In this document: positions 27,373-36,038 of the stretch, one piece after another
Position numbering within the stretch: the stretch's first letter is position 1
Layout of the letters: each line of letters opens with the position of its first letter
Assembly (NCBI GenBank): GCA_025359105.1
Contig: JANYHK010000046.1
Coordinates: 1-43,543, forward strand
Reading direction: 5' to 3'
DNA length: 43,543 nt
Origin: Myxococcales bacterium
GTDB lineage: Bacteria > Myxococcota_A > Polyangia > Polyangiales > Polyangiaceae
Position numbers and translations under genes: made by a program
The notes under the pieces: generated by a model
The model's database searches: none
Told to the model about the DNA's origin: nothing
What the model saw: the letters and a program-made list of their open reading frames with translations, nothing else

Positions 27373-27638
27373 CGCGAGAAGAACGGATCGCGCGCGGCCT
27401 TCGCGTCGTGCGCCTCGGACACGGCGCCAACTGCTCGAGCATCGGCAGCGTGGTCGACACGCTCTTCGCGAGCGCGGTCGTCGGCGGGGCGATCCTCGCG
27501 GCGATCTCCGCCGCCGTCGCCCACGAGAAGCGGGTCGTCGTCGTGCCGGCGCGGCCAGCCGCGAAGGAGGGCGAGGCCGTCCCCGCCGCCGCGGCCGACG
27601 GCGAGCGCGCGAAAGAGACCGACGAGGGGACCCCATGA
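27369..27638 (+). CDS. Small membrane peptide, candidate radical SAM substrate (RiPP-like precursor)
   Basis: This 89-residue protein overlaps the preceding stop and the following start by four bases each (ATGA). It begins MTREERIARGLRVVRLGHG, then ANCSSIGSVVDTLF (residues 20-33) with a single Cys22 between Asn and two Ser. A hydrophobic helix (about 33-51) follows, then an Ala/Glu/Pro-rich tail. The N-terminal block, one Cys and tight coupling to a radical SAM/SPASM gene are what one expects of a ribosomally made, post-translationally modified peptide or its membrane substrate. No family is claimed. A role as a mere accessory subunit is also possible. The frame is well supported by the overlaps. 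Confidence 0.75.
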   Translation: MTREERIARGLRVVRLGHGANCSSIGSVVDTLFASAVVGGAILAAISAAVAHEKRVVVVPARPAAKEGEAVPAAAADGERAKETDEGTP

Positions 27639-28768
27639 TCGTCCGCTACGAGTCTTGGGGCGCCTGGGTGAAGCTCGAAGAGACGGCCGCGCTCGTCGCG
27701 CTCGATCAGGACGGCGCGCGCGCCGCGGGTCTCGACGGCGAGGATGCGTGGTCCCTTCCCGGCGGCGGGCCGAGCGCTCCGGTCGAGGTGCACCTCGCCG
27801 TCACCGGGAAGTGCGCGGCCGGGTGCGAGGGCTGCTACCTCGATGCGCGCCCCGACGGCGAGGAGCCGCCCCAGGAGACGCTCCTCGCGCGCCTCGACGC
27901 GCTCGCCGCGCAAGGCGTCTTCACGGTCGCGTTCGGCGGTGGCGAGCCCATCACCCGCGACGATCTCGGCGAGCTCGCCGTCGCGGCGCGCGCACGCGGT
28001 CTCACGCCGGTGCTCACGACGAGCGGCCTCGGTCTGAGCGATGCCCGTGTCGCGCGCCTCGATGCGTTCGCGCAGGTGAACGTCAGCTACGACGGCGCGG
28101 GCGAGGCTTACGCCAGCGTCCGCGGCTTCGACGGCGCGCGGGCGGCGGAGGCGGCAATCGAACGGCTCGCGCGCGCCGGCGTCACCGTCGGTGTCAACGT
28201 GGTCCTGACCCGCCAGAGCTTCCCGCACCTCGAGGAGACGATCCGCCGCGCGCGTGCGCTCGGGGCGCGCGAGGCGCAGCTCCTCCGCTACAAGCCGGCC
28301 GGCCGGGCCGCGACGCTCGACTACCTGGCGCGGCGCCTGTCCGTGGCGCAAGTGGACGCGTTCGTGCCGACGCTCCGCGCGATCGCAGCCGAGCACGCGT
28401 GCGACGAGGGCGCGTTCCACGTGCGCGTCGACTGCGCGCTCGTGCCGTTCCTGTCGGGCGACGCGTCGCTGGCGGCGGACGCGCTCGCGCGCTTCGGTGT
28501 GTTCGGCTGCGAGGCCGGCGACCGGCTCGCAGCGATGCGCGTCGACGGCAAGAGCGCGCCGTGCAGCTTCGCGCCGCCCGCCGACGACGCCGAGCTGGCG
28601 CGCTGGCGGGCCTACGCCGCCGCGCCCGACGAACCATGTGCATCCTGCACACTTCGTCCGGTGTGCAAGGGCGGATGCAAGGTAGTCTCGAGCTTCGTCG
28701 ACGAGCGGCACGGGCCCGATCCGGAGTGCCCGCGCGTGCGCGCGCACCGTCGCGCGTCGGCGTCGTAG
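27635..28768 (+). CDS. Radical SAM/SPASM peptide-modifying-type enzyme
   Basis: The 377-residue protein carries the radical SAM motif C60-AAG-C64-EG-C67 (CxxxCxxC) that holds the cluster cleaving S-adenosylmethionine. A GGEP motif follows (FGGGEPITRDDL). The C-terminal SPASM part has FGCEAGDRLAAMRVDGKSAPC, then C335-AS-C338, C344, C348 and C365, which would bind auxiliary clusters. SPASM enzymes usually modify peptides or proteins, for example by Cys thioether or C-C cross-links. The gene starts four bases inside the small peptide gene, which may be its substrate. The murB gene ends 61 bases beyond on the other strand. The modification chemistry cannot be told from sequence. Confidence 0.92.
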   Translation: MIVRYESWGAWVKLEETAALVALDQDGARAAGLDGEDAWSLPGGGPSAPVEVHLAVTGKCAAGCEGCYLDARPDGEEPPQETLLARLDALAAQGVFTVAFGGGEPITRDDLGELAVAARARGLTPVLTTSGLGLSDARVARLDAFAQVNVSYDGAGEAYASVRGFDGARAAEAAIERLARAGVTVGVNVVLTRQSFPHLEETIRRARALGAREAQLLRYKPAGRAATLDYLARRLSVAQVDAFVPTLRAIAAEHACDEGAFHVRVDCALVPFLSGDASLAADALARFGVFGCEAGDRLAAMRVDGKSAPCSFAPPADDAELARWRAYAAAPDEPCASCTLRPVCKGGCKVVSSFVDERHGPDPECPRVRAHRRASAS

Positions 28769-28829
28769 GTTGGTGGACCAAAGCGGAGAAGCGCACCCGA
28801 CGACGCTGCACACGCGGGGTCGGCTCGGC

Positions 28830-29864
28830 TCAGACCACGATCGGCTCGGGCGACAGCTCCACGCCGAAGCGGGCGCGAACGCCCGCCTGGATCTCGCGCG
28901 CGAGGGCCATGAGCTCGGTCGCCGTGGCGCCGCCGAGGTTGACGAGGGCGAGCGCGTGCTTCTTCGAGATGCCGACGCGGCCCTTCGCGAACCCCTTCGC
29001 GAAGCCCGCGTGCTCGATGAGCCAAGCGGCGCTCACCTTCGTCGCCCCCGGTCGTCCGGGGAAACAGGGCACGCCCGACGCGCCCTCGCGCGCCTGGAGC
29101 TGCGCGAGCTCCACGTCGTCGAGCAGCGGGTTCACGAAGAAGGAGCCGGCGCTCCGGCTGTCCGGATCCGCCGGATCGACGACCATCCCCTTGCCACGCC
29201 GTAGCCCGATGACCGTGTCGCGCACGCGCGCGAGGGGGGCGCGGCCTCCCTCGGCGATGCCGAGCGCGCGCGACAGCTCGGTGTAGCGAATGGGCGCGCT
29301 CTCGCCGCCGGCCGCGAAGTGGAAGCGCACCTCGAGGATGACGTACCGCGCGCTCCCCTTGAACACACTGGACCGATACGAGAACCCGCACGCAGCCTTC
29401 TCGAACGTCACCACCTGGCGCGACTGGCGGTCGTACGCGCGCACGAGGACGATCGTGTCGCCGACCTCCTGCCCGTACGCGCCGACGTTCTGCATCGGTG
29501 TCGCTCCGACCTGCCCGGGGATCCCGCTCAAGCACTCCACCCCGACGAGCCCTTCCGCGACCATCTGCGCCACGAAGTCGTCCCACACGACGCCGGCGAA
29601 GGCGGAGACCACGGCGTCGCCCGCCTGGCGTCGCACCTTGACGTCGCGCATCCCGAGCGTGACGACGAGCCCGTCCCAGCCGGCGTCTCCGACGACCAGG
29701 TTGCTCCCGCCACCGAGCACGAGGACGCGCTCGCCTTCCTTGGCGGCGTCGTCCAGGGCCTCCTGGAGCTCGCCCACGCTCTCGACGCTCACCAGGCGCT
29801 TCGCCGGCCCACCGAGCCCAAGCGTCGTGCGCGGCGCGAGCGGGACGTCGTGCAGGGCGTGCAT
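28830..29864 (-). CDS. murB: UDP-N-acetylenolpyruvoylglucosamine reductase (MurB)
   Basis: The 344-residue protein fits type I MurB. The FAD-binding segment has VLGGGSNLVVGDAGWDG, ECLSGIPGQVGATPMQNVGAYGQE, then FSYRSSVFK with the conserved Tyr-Arg, SAGSFFVNP with the proton-donor Ser, and a C-terminal Glu (ELSPEP). It reduces the enolpyruvyl group with NADPH to give UDP-N-acetylmuramate for cell-wall synthesis. Start MHALHDVPLAPRTTLGLGG at 29864 matches the family. It is divergent from hrpB with only 14 bases between the two starts, which leaves no room for separate promoters between them. Confidence 0.96.
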   Translation of the reverse strand: MHALHDVPLAPRTTLGLGGPAKRLVSVESVGELQEALDDAAKEGERVLVLGGGSNLVVGDAGWDGLVVTLGMRDVKVRRQAGDAVVSAFAGVVWDDFVAQMVAEGLVGVECLSGIPGQVGATPMQNVGAYGQEVGDTIVLVRAYDRQSRQVVTFEKAACGFSYRSSVFKGSARYVILEVRFHFAAGGESAPIRYTELSRALGIAEGGRAPLARVRDTVIGLRRGKGMVVDPADPDSRSAGSFFVNPLLDDVELAQLQAREGASGVPCFPGRPGATKVSAAWLIEHAGFAKGFAKGRVGISKKHALALVNLGGATATELMALAREIQAGVRARFGVELSPEPIVV

Positions 29865-29878
29865 CTCCCCACGGTTAA

Positions 29879-32422
29879 ATGGGATGCTGCGACCGATTGC
29901 AAGCGCTGCCCATCGATCCGCTCCTTCCCGAGGTGATCGCGTCCCTGCGCGCGCGGCCGAGCCTCGTCCTCGAAGCCCCCCCCGGCGCCGGCAAGACGAC
30001 GCGGGTGCCGCGCGCGATGCTCGACGCCGGGCTGGCGGGCGATTACGGTGAGATCCTCGTCCTCGAGCCGCGCCGGCTCGCCGCGCGCCTCGCCGCGCGC
30101 CGCGTCGCCGAGGAGATGGGCGAGGAGCTGGGCGGGACCGTCGGCTACCAGGTGCGCTTCGAGGACGTGTCGAGCAAGCGCACGCGGATCCGGTTCGTCA
30201 CCGAGGGGATCGTGACCCGCAAGCTCGTCGCCGATCCCGAGCTCCGCGGCGTCTCGTGCGTCGTCGTCGACGAGTTCCACGAGCGGCACCTCCACGGCGA
30301 CATCGCGCTCGCGTGGCTGAAGCGCCTGCAGACGCGGCGCCCCCTGCACCTCGTCGTCATGAGCGCTACGCTCGACGCCGCGCCGGTCGCCGCCTACCTG
30401 GACTGCCCGCAGCTCCGCTCGGAGGGGCGCCGCTTCGAGGTGCGCATCGAGCACCTGCCCGCGCCCGAGGACAGGCCGCTCGAGTCACTCGTCGCGTCCG
30501 CCTTGCGGGCGCTCTTGAAGGACGGCCTGGACGGGCACGTGCTCGTCTTCTTGCCGGGCGCCGCGGAGATCCGCCGCGCGAAAGACGCGCTCGAAAAGCT
30601 CGCGGCGGAGAACGATCTGCTCCTGCTCCCGCTCCACGGCGATTTGCCCCCTGCCGAACAAGATCGCGCGGTGCGGCCGAGCGACAAGCGCAAGATCCTG
30701 CTCGCCACCAACGTCGCGGAGTCGAGCGTCACCATCGAGGGGGTCGCCGCCGTCGTCGACTCGGGGCTCGCGCGCGTCGCCAGGCACTCGCCGTGGTCGG
30801 GCCTCCCGGAGCTGCGCGTCGAGAAGGTGAGCCGCGCGTCGGCGACGCAGCGCGCCGGTCGCGCCGGCCGTACGCGCGACGGGCGATGCCTGCGCCTCTA
30901 CACGAAGGCCGACTTCGACGCGCGCACCGACCACGACGCGCCCGAGATCCGCCGCGCCGATCTCGCGCAGACCGCGCTCGAGCTCGCCGCCGCTGGCGCG
31001 CGAGATCTGTCGTGGCTCGAGGCGCCGCCCGAGGAGGCGTGGCGCGCCGCCAGCGAGCTGCTCGTGCGCCTCGGCGCGGTCGACGCGGCCGGCCAGATCA
31101 CCGCGCGCGGCAAGCGCATGCTCACCTTCCCCCTCCACCCTCGCCAGGCGCGCCTCGTCGTGGAGGGCGAGGCGCGTGGCGTCGCCGAGGACGCGTGCGT
31201 CGTCGCCGCGCTCGTGGCGGAGCGCGAGATCCGCCTGTCGCAGAAGACGCAGTTCGGCGAGCGCGGCAAGCAGGCCGATACGCCCACCGAGGCGAGCGAC
31301 GTCGTCGCGATGCTCGACGCCTTTCGCGAGGCCGAGGGCAGCGGCTTCTCGCACCACGCGCTCCGGGCGATCGGCCTCGACGCCGGAGCGGTGCACGCCG
31401 TCGACCGCGCGCAGAAGCAGCTGTCGCGCCTCGTGTCGCGCAGCGGCAGGGGGCCGGCCGACGTCGACGCGGCGCTCGGCATCTGCGTCCTCGCCGGCTA
31501 CCCCGATCGCGTCGCCAAGCGGCGCAAGTTCGGCTCGCGGGATCTCGCGCTCGGGCAGGGCGGCATGGCGGAGCTCTCCGAGCGAAGCCAGGTCCGCAAG
31601 GCCGAGCTCGTGGTGTGCGTCGACGCCGACGGCGCGCGCAGCCCGCCGCTGGTCCGCGTCGCGAGCGGCATCGAGCCGGAGTGGCTCCTCGAGCTTTTCG
31701 AGGACCGCATCCGCGAGACGACCGAGATCACCTGGAACGCCCAGGCCGAGCGCGTCGAGGCGAAGAGCCGGATGCTCTACGACGCCGTCACTCTGACCGA
31801 GTCGAGCGCCTCGTCGAGCGACGATCTCGCCGTGGCCCGCGCCCTCGCCGAGCGCGCCCTCGCCAAGGGAGCGCGCGCGTTCGCGCCGGAGGGCGAGCTC
31901 GATCGCTGGCTCGCGCGCGCCCGCTTCGCCGCGTCCGCCGACATCGCCTCCCCTCCCCTCCCCGCGCCGACCGACGACGACGTGCGCGCCGCCATGATCG
32001 ACGCGTGCACCGGCAAGCGCAGCTTCGCCGAGCTGGCCCAGTCCTCGCTCCTCGACGGGATACGCGCGCGTTTTTCTATGTACCTTACACGCATCGAACA
32101 GCTCGCGCCCGAGCGCCTCCCGCTGGCGAGCGGGCGCAACGCGAAGATCGAGTACGAGGACGGCAAGCCGCACGTCGAGTCGTATCTGCAGGACTTCTTC
32201 GGGATGAAGGAGAGCCCGAAGGTCGCCCAGGGGCGCGTGCCGCTCGTCGTGCACCTGCTCGCGCCCAACAAGCGCGCGGTGCAGGTGACGCAAGACCTCG
32301 AGGGCTTCTGGGAGCGCCACTACCCGAGCATCAAGAAGGAGCTCGCGCGCAAGTACCCGCGCCACGCGTGGCCCGAGGATCCGCACACCGCGATCCCGAT
32401 GCGCTTCGGCAAGCGCGGGTAG
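29879..32422 (+). CDS. hrpB: ATP-dependent helicase HrpB
   Basis: The 847-residue protein has the DExH helicase core and HrpB-type C-terminus. Walker A is APPGAGKTTR (about 33-42), motif II is VVDEFHERHLHGD, motif III MSATLD, and motif VI QRAGRAGRTRDGRCLRLY. The HrpB C-terminal part ends GKPHVESYLQDFFGMKESP...PRHAWPEDPHTAIP. HrpB is a DEAH-type RNA helicase homologue with no settled biochemical role. The ATG at 29879 is used; a TTG at 29897 (then QALPIDPLLPEV) matches the usual family start more closely and would lengthen the gap to murB to 32 bases. Confidence 0.95.
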   Translation: MGCCDRLQALPIDPLLPEVIASLRARPSLVLEAPPGAGKTTRVPRAMLDAGLAGDYGEILVLEPRRLAARLAARRVAEEMGEELGGTVGYQVRFEDVSSKRTRIRFVTEGIVTRKLVADPELRGVSCVVVDEFHERHLHGDIALAWLKRLQTRRPLHLVVMSATLDAAPVAAYLDCPQLRSEGRRFEVRIEHLPAPEDRPLESLVASALRALLKDGLDGHVLVFLPGAAEIRRAKDALEKLAAENDLLLLPLHGDLPPAEQDRAVRPSDKRKILLATNVAESSVTIEGVAAVVDSGLARVARHSPWSGLPELRVEKVSRASATQRAGRAGRTRDGRCLRLYTKADFDARTDHDAPEIRRADLAQTALELAAAGARDLSWLEAPPEEAWRAASELLVRLGAVDAAGQITARGKRMLTFPLHPRQARLVVEGEARGVAEDACVVAALVAEREIRLSQKTQFGERGKQADTPTEASDVVAMLDAFREAEGSGFSHHALRAIGLDAGAVHAVDRAQKQLSRLVSRSGRGPADVDAALGICVLAGYPDRVAKRRKFGSRDLALGQGGMAELSERSQVRKAELVVCVDADGARSPPLVRVASGIEPEWLLELFEDRIRETTEITWNAQAERVEAKSRMLYDAVTLTESSASSSDDLAVARALAERALAKGARAFAPEGELDRWLARARFAASADIASPPLPAPTDDDVRAAMIDACTGKRSFAELAQSSLLDGIRARFSMYLTRIEQLAPERLPLASGRNAKIEYEDGKPHVESYLQDFFGMKESPKVAQGRVPLVVHLLAPNKRAVQVTQDLEGFWERHYPSIKKELARKYPRHAWPEDPHTAIPMRFGKRG

Positions 32423-32457
32423 CCTCGGACCACGCCCCCCTACGGTCACGACGCGGC

Positions 32458-32627
32458 TACGTCGCCTTTCGCCTCATCGGCATCCACGGCCGCAGCGCCG
32501 CCCCGAGTCGGTGCTCGGTGTCGTCGGCGGCGTGACGCTCGCCCTGCCGGCGGTGCTACTCGATGCCATGGGCATCGGTATGGTGCTGGCACCGGCCGGC
32601 TACGCTAGGGCGATTCAGGCGCATTGA
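32458..32627 (+). pseudogene. Possible frameshifted remnant of a small membrane protein
   Basis: One frame from 32458 reads YVAFRLIGIHGRSAAP. A second frame continues from about 32502 with SVLGVVGGVTLALPAVLLD and ends PAGYARAIQAH before a TGA at 32625-32627. The two pieces look like parts of one hydrophobic protein joined by a one-base shift near 32500. DUF5367-type membrane proteins have a similar look, but this is a weak resemblance. No start or ribosome site is visible. The 222-base gap between hrpB and the Kelch gene holds nothing else. Confidence 0.3.
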
Positions 32628-32644
32628 GCGGCGCTCGCCGACGC

Positions 32645-34651
32645 TCAGGGCGTGTACACCTCCGTCACGTTGTGCGCAGAGAGCCCGGTGGTGTTCCCGC
32701 CGAAGGCGAAGATGCGCCCGTCAGGCAACCCGATCCCCGCGCCGAGCACATGAGGTGACTGCGGCGTCAGGCCCGCCTGAATCGTGCTGCTCCCCGGCGT
32801 GTAGATGCCGACCACCGAGGCGACGAGGAAGAAGCTCCCATTCACCGCGCGCGCGGTGAATCCGTTACCATAGGAGCCTAGGCTGGTGGCCGCCGACCAC
32901 GTGTTGCCGGCCGGCAAGTAAGAGTCCGCCGACCCTGCTCCGAAGACGTAGATGCGTCCGTCGGTTCCCGCCACGGCGGACACCTGTTCGCGAGGGGTGC
33001 GCATCCGCGCGACCGACGTCCAAGCCCCCGTCGCGAAGTCGTAGGCGTCCACATGGTTCGAGGCGATCGCGTAGATCCGGCCGTCGGCACCGAGCGCGGC
33101 GCCCGGCTCGAGGAGGAGATCGGGCAGGCTCGCCACGGTGGCCCACGTGTCGGTGGTCGGCGAGTAGGCCTCGACGCTGCTGAGGTGGCCCGTCCCGCCG
33201 TTGCCGCCGATCGCGAAGATACGGCCGTCCGGTGCGGTCACTGCGCCGTGGAACCAGCGCCCCGTGGGCATTGGCGCTGCGGTGGACCATGTGTTGGCCT
33301 CGGGCGAGTAGACCTCGACGACCCTCGTGACGTCGCTGCCGCCGTTCAAGCCGCCGAGGACGTAGATCCGGCCGTCGCGCGCCAACGCAGTGGCCGCACC
33401 GTAGCGCGGCGTCGGCATGGGCGCGACGACCGTCCACGTGTTGTGGTCCGGACACGTGAGGAGGACGCTCGTGATGTCGGCGTCGGTGACGAGGCCCGAT
33501 TCGTTCGACAGGTAGCACTTGTTGCTCGTGGCCTGCTGCTTCATCGTGACGTGGTAGCTGCCTCCAGAAGGAACGCCGGTCGGGAACGTGAACGTGTCCG
33601 AGCCGCCCGTGCCGGTGTCGTCCCCGCCGTTGTTCTGGAGCACGGTCGTGCTACCGAACCCAGGGGTGACCCGGCCGCTGATCTTGAACGTCGACGTCTG
33701 GCAGGAGACGTTCGCGTTCACGATGTTCGCGTTCGTCACCGTGCCGCTGCCGTTCGAAACCGTGCACAGCTGCGTCGGCTTCGACGGCTGCGTCTTCACG
33801 GTGATCTCGTAGGGCTTGCCGCTCGCAAACGGCACGGGGAACGCGTAGGTGCCGTTGGCGTTGAGCGTCAGATCGCTCCCACCCTGGTTTTGCAGGACCA
33901 CCTTGCCGACGAGGCCGGTGACGGTGCCCCCGACGGTGTACGTGTTGGTGCCGCAGTTGACGACGACGCTCGTGACGTCGCCCGCGCCGGTCGTGCCGGT
34001 GCCGCCGGAGACGGAGCACGTCTGCGCCGGCGACGACGGCTGCGTCTTGATCGTCACGGCGTACGCCGCGCCGCTCGCCACCTGCGTGGCGAACCTGAAG
34101 GCGCCGTTCGTGCCAACGGTCAGATCGTCGCCGCCTTCGTTCTGCAGCACGAGGCCGTGCCCGACGAGGCCGATGACGGTGCCGCCGATCGCGGTTGATC
34201 CTACCGAGCACGTCACCTTGACGTCCGCCACGTTGGCGCTGCCGATCGTTCCCTTGCCATGGCCGACGGTGCAGATTTGTCCGGGGTTGGTGGGGCGCGT
34301 GCGCACGGTGATGTCGTACGCGCCGCCGCTTGCGACGGGCTTGGCGAAGGTGAATGCGCCGTCGGCCGACGGGCTGAGGCGATCGGTGCCGTTGTTCTCG
34401 AGGACGAAGCCGGCGCCGAGGAGCCCGGCCAGCGTGCCGCCGACGGTGAACGTCGCGAGGGGACCGGCCGCGTCCGCGCCGGGGTCGCCGGTGGGCGGAC
34501 GGGACGCCTCCCAGGTGGAGCCTCCCGCGTCGACCTCTCCGGCGTCGGCCTCGGGGACCGAGTCCTCGGACGCGGTGCACCCGGCGACGGCGCCGAGAAG
34601 TGAAAGGGAAAGCGTGAAGACGCCGAACGAATTGCGATGCATGAACGTCAT
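32645..34651 (-). CDS. Kelch-repeat lipoprotein with four tandem beta repeats
   Basis: The 668-residue protein has lipobox LGAVAGC (Cys25). Four repeats of about 80 residues lie at 68-148, 153-233, 237-317 and 321-400. Each starts with a GGTVxGL-type strand, contains VLQNxGGDDL, ASGxxYxVTxKTQPxxPxQxC, and ends VxVxC, so each seems to hold one Cys pair. The rest (404-668) is a Kelch-type propeller (DGRIYVLGG, SPEANTWSTAAPMPTGR, DGRIFAIGG) of about five or six blades. Start MTFM at 34651 has GGAGG seven bases upstream, which decides it over the Met at 34642. Probable cell-surface adhesion or binding protein (inference). Confidence 0.85.
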   Translation of the reverse strand: MTFMHRNSFGVFTLSLSLLGAVAGCTASEDSVPEADAGEVDAGGSTWEASRPPTGDPGADAAGPLATFTVGGTLAGLLGAGFVLENNGTDRLSPSADGAFTFAKPVASGGAYDITVRTRPTNPGQICTVGHGKGTIGSANVADVKVTCSVGSTAIGGTVIGLVGHGLVLQNEGGDDLTVGTNGAFRFATQVASGAAYAVTIKTQPSSPAQTCSVSGGTGTTGAGDVTSVVVNCGTNTYTVGGTVTGLVGKVVLQNQGGSDLTLNANGTYAFPVPFASGKPYEITVKTQPSKPTQLCTVSNGSGTVTNANIVNANVSCQTSTFKISGRVTPGFGSTTVLQNNGGDDTGTGGSDTFTFPTGVPSGGSYHVTMKQQATSNKCYLSNESGLVTDADITSVLLTCPDHNTWTVVAPMPTPRYGAATALARDGRIYVLGGLNGGSDVTRVVEVYSPEANTWSTAAPMPTGRWFHGAVTAPDGRIFAIGGNGGTGHLSSVEAYSPTTDTWATVASLPDLLLEPGAALGADGRIYAIASNHVDAYDFATGAWTSVARMRTPREQVSAVAGTDGRIYVFGAGSADSYLPAGNTWSAATSLGSYGNGFTARAVNGSFFLVASVVGIYTPGSSTIQAGLTPQSPHVLGAGIGLPDGRIFAFGGNTTGLSAHNVTEVYTP

Positions 34652-34658
34652 TTACAGA

Positions 34659-34663
34659 CCTCC
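34659..34663 (-). promoter_or_regulatory. Ribosome binding site of the Kelch lipoprotein gene
   Basis: GGAGG on the minus strand with seven bases to the ATG at 34651. It decides between the two nearby Met codons (34651 and 34642). The further 244 bases to the next start at 34907 hold no gene I can support. Confidence 0.7.
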
Positions 34664-34906
34664 GATGACGCCCTGTCGGCACCACCGTGAGGAAGTTGCG
34701 CGCAATCGCCCGCGCGCAGACGTGCTCGCGCCTCACGCGGTCAAAAGCCCGCGATCGCCTATGCCGGTTCGCCGCGAGCTCCGCCGCCTGCGTCTTCCCG
34801 TCCCGGACACGCAACTCTTGCCGAGACGTGCCGACAGGGGATGGACGGTGCCGCGACAGGCGCGGCCGCCGTCGTCTTTCCCCCCCTCCTCCCGGAGCAC
34901 GTCGTC

Positions 34907-35311
34907 ATGAATGTCATCGGCTCTCTTCTCGGCATCGGCGGCACCCTCGCCACCATGGCCATCGTCGGCTTCGTCATGCTCAGGCACGTCGCGCCGAGGA
35001 TGAAGGTCGCCAACGCAATGTTCACCGAGGGCGCCAGCATGATCCACGCCCGGACCGCCGCCGCGCGCTTGCGCGTGACCGGCATCCCCGCGCAGGCACG
35101 CGTCGTCAGAATCCAGCCCACCGGGCGTTGGCTCAACAACCAGCCGGAGTGCCGGGTCGACCTCGACGTGCGCCTCGCCTATCGGCAGCCGTACCGGGCG
35201 AGCGTTCCGACGATCCTGGAGCCCGCGTCGATTCCCCGCGTGCGGCAGGGGCTGAACGTGCCGGTGAAGATCGACCCAGGCGACCTCCTCCACGTCGTGC
35301 TGGACGTCTGA
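34907..35311 (+). CDS. Small membrane-anchored protein of unknown function
   Basis: The 134-residue protein starts MNVIGSLLGIGG and has one N-terminal hydrophobic helix (GGTLATMAIVGFVMLRHV). The rest is a soluble beta-rich domain (AQARVVRIQPTGRWLNNQPECRVDLDVRLAYRQPYRAS...LEPASIPRVRQGLNVPVKIDPGDLLHVVLD) that recalls short OB- or PH-like domains in actinobacterial and myxobacterial proteins. I cannot name the family. GGAG lies 11 bases before this ATG; the frame opens 22 codons earlier without such support. Confidence 0.7.
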   Translation: MNVIGSLLGIGGTLATMAIVGFVMLRHVAPRMKVANAMFTEGASMIHARTAAARLRVTGIPAQARVVRIQPTGRWLNNQPECRVDLDVRLAYRQPYRASVPTILEPASIPRVRQGLNVPVKIDPGDLLHVVLDV

Positions 35312-35398
35312 GGGGCGCGAGCGTCCTGGTGTCGGAGGGCGGGTGGGCCTTCTGCGGGTCGCGCCCAAGCCGCGCGTCGAATCGGGTACGCTCACCGC

Positions 35399-35986
35399 AT
35401 GCGGCGCCGGTGGCTGGGGTTGGTGCTCGTCGGGGCGACTGCGGCGTGCGCCGGCGTCCTCGGCCTCGACTCCGGGTCTCCGCTCGATCCGAACACGGCG
35501 CTTGACGGCGCGGTGTTGGACGCCACGGCGGACGCGCCCGCCTCGTCCGACGGCGGCCCGCTGGACGGCGTCACCGCGGATGGCACGGTGCCTGGCGCGG
35601 AGGGCGGCCCGGACAGCGGCGGCGACGGCGCGCGGGACGTCGGCACCGACACCGCTCCACAGCCGCGCACCGAGCCCGGCATCGTGTGCGGCGCCAGCAC
35701 GTGCACGCCCAACATCACCAAGTGCACGCACTGCGGCGACGCGGCCCCCCAGTGCCAAGGGTGGAACAGCCCCATCCCGAGCTGCGGGATCGTCCTGTGC
35801 GACGACCCCGCCGACTGCGCCGGGGGTCTCCGCTGCTGCGGAGTGTCGCCCCAACCCGACGTCGTCTCGGGCGCGAGCTGCCGGATCGGGTGCGGCGGCG
35901 ATCTCGTGCTCTGCGATCCGGGCAAGAGCGAATGCCCCGCCCCCGCCACGTGCAAGCCCTTCGGTCCGCTCTCCGCCTGCCAGTAG
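35399..35986 (+). CDS. Cys-rich lipoprotein of unknown function
   Basis: The 195-residue protein has a short signal and lipobox (LVGATAAC, Cys17), an Asp/Gly/Ala-rich spacer (about 28-88), and a Cys-rich C-terminal half with about 16 Cys (IVCGASTCTPNITKCTHCG, PSCGIVLCDDPADCAGGLRCCG, LCDPGKSECPAPATC). The Cys pattern suggests several disulfides in a small exported domain. None of the pairs reads CxxCH, so it is not a cytochrome. Such lipoproteins are common in Polyangiia genomes. The ATG at 35399 follows the previous gene by 87 bases. Confidence 0.7.
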   Translation: MRRRWLGLVLVGATAACAGVLGLDSGSPLDPNTALDGAVLDATADAPASSDGGPLDGVTADGTVPGAEGGPDSGGDGARDVGTDTAPQPRTEPGIVCGASTCTPNITKCTHCGDAAPQCQGWNSPIPSCGIVLCDDPADCAGGLRCCGVSPQPDVVSGASCRIGCGGDLVLCDPGKSECPAPATCKPFGPLSACQ

Positions 35987-36031
35987 CGAGGTGCTTCGAT
36001 GGCGGGCCGCGGCGCAGCCTCTGGTAACATG

Positions 36032-36037
36032 AGGAGG
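36032..36037 (+). promoter_or_regulatory. Strong ribosome binding site deciding the hybrid kinase start
   Basis: AGGAGG ends one base before the ATG at 36039, too close to serve it. It is seven bases before a TTG at 36045, an ideal distance. The true start of the hybrid kinase is therefore probably that TTG. Confidence 0.55.
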
Positions 36038-36038
36038 C

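Noticed and set aside
27635-28768. Reading the radical SAM enzyme as an anaerobic sulfatase-maturating enzyme.
   Set aside because: No sulfatase gene is near, and the neighbouring small peptide offers a better substrate candidate.
35399-35986. The Cys-rich lipoprotein as a cytochrome.
   Set aside because: None of its Cys pairs is followed by His in a CxxCH motif.
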